Origin: an uncultured Bacteroidia bacterium
GTDB lineage: Bacteria > Bacteroidota > Bacteroidia > NS11-12g > UBA955
Direction of reading: 5' to 3'
DNA: 64,000 nt
Assembly (NCBI GenBank): GCA_943788195.1
Contig: CALSPH010000002.1
Span: 248,001 to 312,000, forward strand
Below the pieces are notes generated by a model. The model saw only the letters and a program-made list of their open reading frames with translations, made no database searches and was not told where the DNA came from. How positions within the stretch are numbered: position 1 is the stretch's first letter; every line of letters begins with the position of its first letter. A program made the translations under genes and the position numbers. Of the stretch, positions 63,136 to 64,000 are shown in pieces.

Positions 63136-64000
63136 TGCGTATCGGCAATTCCATAGCCGAAGCTAAGAAGCACTTAGACCTAAACGGAATTGTTGCAATT
63201 CCAACTGAAACAGTTTATGGATTGGCGGCTTGCGCATTGAATGATGAAGCCATTCTCAAAGTATTTAAAGCAAAAAACAGGCCTCATTTTGATCCACTGA
63301 TTGTGCATGTTGCCAATGGTACTGAGGCTAAGAAATATGCTGAGATTCCAACAAAACTGCAGCCATTAGCAAATGAACTTTGGCCTGGACCATTGACATT
63401 GTTATTGATCAAAAAACCAATGATCTCGGATTTGGTCACTGCAGGTAGTGATTTCGTTGCCCTCCGAGTGCCTAAGCACGCTTTAACGCAAACACTTCTT
63501 AGTCAACTGAATTACCCATTGGTGGCTCCTAGTGCAAACCCCTTTGGATATGTTAGTCCAACTACTGCTCAACATGTAGCCAAAAACCTCACATCTGTAG
63601 ATTATATTTTAGATGGTGGTGCATGCGAACATGGAATTGAATCAACCATCATTGGTTTAGAACAGAATCAAATTTTCGTGTACCGATTAGGCTCCACCTC
63701 ATTGGAAGAAATTGAGCGGATATGTAATGAACCAGTCCAGCTGAAAATTCAAAACAACAGCAACCCGAAAGCACCTGGGATGCTCGACAAGCACTATTCA
63801 CCAAAATGTCGCCTAAGTATATATAAACCAGAAAAAGATGCAGCAGACCGCACGGGAAAGGCTTTAATTTGGTATGGAGAGGATGCACCTATAGGATATG
63901 AGAACGTATACTTTCTTAGCAAGGAAAAGTCATTGGATGAAGCGGCAAAGAACTTATTTGCCATTCTTAGAGATTTGGATGAAAATCAATGGAGCAAGGC
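63135..64000 (+). CDS. L-threonylcarbamoyladenylate synthase (Sua5 type), cut by window end
   Basis: Open from ATG 63135 to the window edge (288 codons, no stop yet). IPTETVYGLAA is the nucleotide-binding start of the YrdC/Sua5 domain; FKAKNRPHFDPLIVHV holds the KxR and PL motifs and SANPFGYVSPTTA the active-site part. PGMLDKHYSPKC begins the linker to the extra Sua5 C-terminal domain, so this is the long Sua5 form rather than short TsaC. It makes the threonylcarbamoyl-AMP used for t6A37 of tRNAs. The TGATG junction couples it to the upstream regulator gene. Confidence 0.92.
   Translation, partial: MRIGNSIAEAKKHLDLNGIVAIPTETVYGLAACALNDEAILKVFKAKNRPHFDPLIVHVANGTEAKKYAEIPTKLQPLANELWPGPLTLLLIKKPMISDLVTAGSDFVALRVPKHALTQTLLSQLNYPLVAPSANPFGYVSPTTAQHVAKNLTSVDYILDGGACEHGIESTIIGLEQNQIFVYRLGSTSLEEIERICNEPVQLKIQNNSNPKAPGMLDKHYSPKCRLSIYKPEKDAADRTGKALIWYGEDAPIGYENVYFLSKEKSLDEAAKNLFAILRDLDENQWSK

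Overview
The window looks like chromosome of a Bacteroidota bacterium, most likely in the Flavobacteriales/Cryomorphales sphere. The reasons are type IX secretion system (T9SS) and gliding genes (porQ, gldK-L-M-N, porP/sprF), secreted proteins with T9SS sorting domains of both type A and type B, AT-rich sequence, frequent TTG starts, and repeated promoter -7 boxes of the Bacteroidota form TAnnTTTG with TTTG-like -33 boxes about 19 bp upstream. No tRNA, insertion sequence, prophage, integrase or CRISPR array is visible. One structural RNA, RNase P RNA, is clear.

Layout. 0-7 kb: radC and rpsT; a three-gene set (cyclophilin lipoprotein, DUF937, YjbR); a YwqK/MORN-like secreted protein; and an operon of cystathionine beta-synthase-like enzyme, metal/cobalamin-type binding protein and PhnP-like hydrolase. 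7-13 kb: a GT9 glycosyltransferase, a tightly coupled HlyD-permease-ATPase exporter, and the pair porQ-cmk. 13-24.3 kb: an accessory surface/secretome stretch with a lysine-rich coiled-coil protein, a type A T9SS cargo, a giant repeat protein (six and five copies of two alternating modules, near-identical 510-bp DNA unit, type B sorting domain), an SPFH-SHOCT protein interrupted by an amber codon, and a second beta-propeller-like protein. 24-31 kb: lipoproteins, recG, a WcaJ-type sugar phosphotransferase and a degenerate Gfo/Idh-like protein. 31-37 kb: pcm, a DPP-IV-like peptidase and two tandem POT peptide transporters, together a peptide-use module. 37-47 kb: the T9SS motor locus gldK-gldL-gldM-gldN, a second gldN and second gldM in separate transcription units, and two tandem porP/sprF genes. 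47-64 kb: methyltransferase, rnhB, rnpB, hydrolase, nucleotide-sugar dehydrogenase, miaA-terC, a SulP transporter, a GT2 enzyme with an NhaD antiporter, holA, another T9SS cargo, an NtrC-type regulator and the start of sua5/tsaC.

The most striking signal is a set of fourteen apparent single-base gains, plus one 6-base gain and one in-frame TAG, that break eight genes: the lolD-like ATPase, the coiled-coil gene, the type A cargo, the repeat protein, the SPFH gene, gldM, gldK and porP. In every frameshifted gene, removing the extra bases restores a full-length family-like protein whose total length is a multiple of three. All frameshifts go in the same direction, most extend a short homopolymer, and most of the genes hit encode envelope or T9SS functions or belong to repeated/paralogous sequence. 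Sequencing or assembly error in repeats is the simplest reading, but the cluster deserves a check against raw reads.

Functionally, much of the window serves one theme: building the T9SS motor and translocon (GldKLMN, PorQ, PorP/SprF), its cargo (four candidate exported proteins), and envelope polysaccharide synthesis (GT9, GT2, WcaJ-like, UDP-sugar dehydrogenase).
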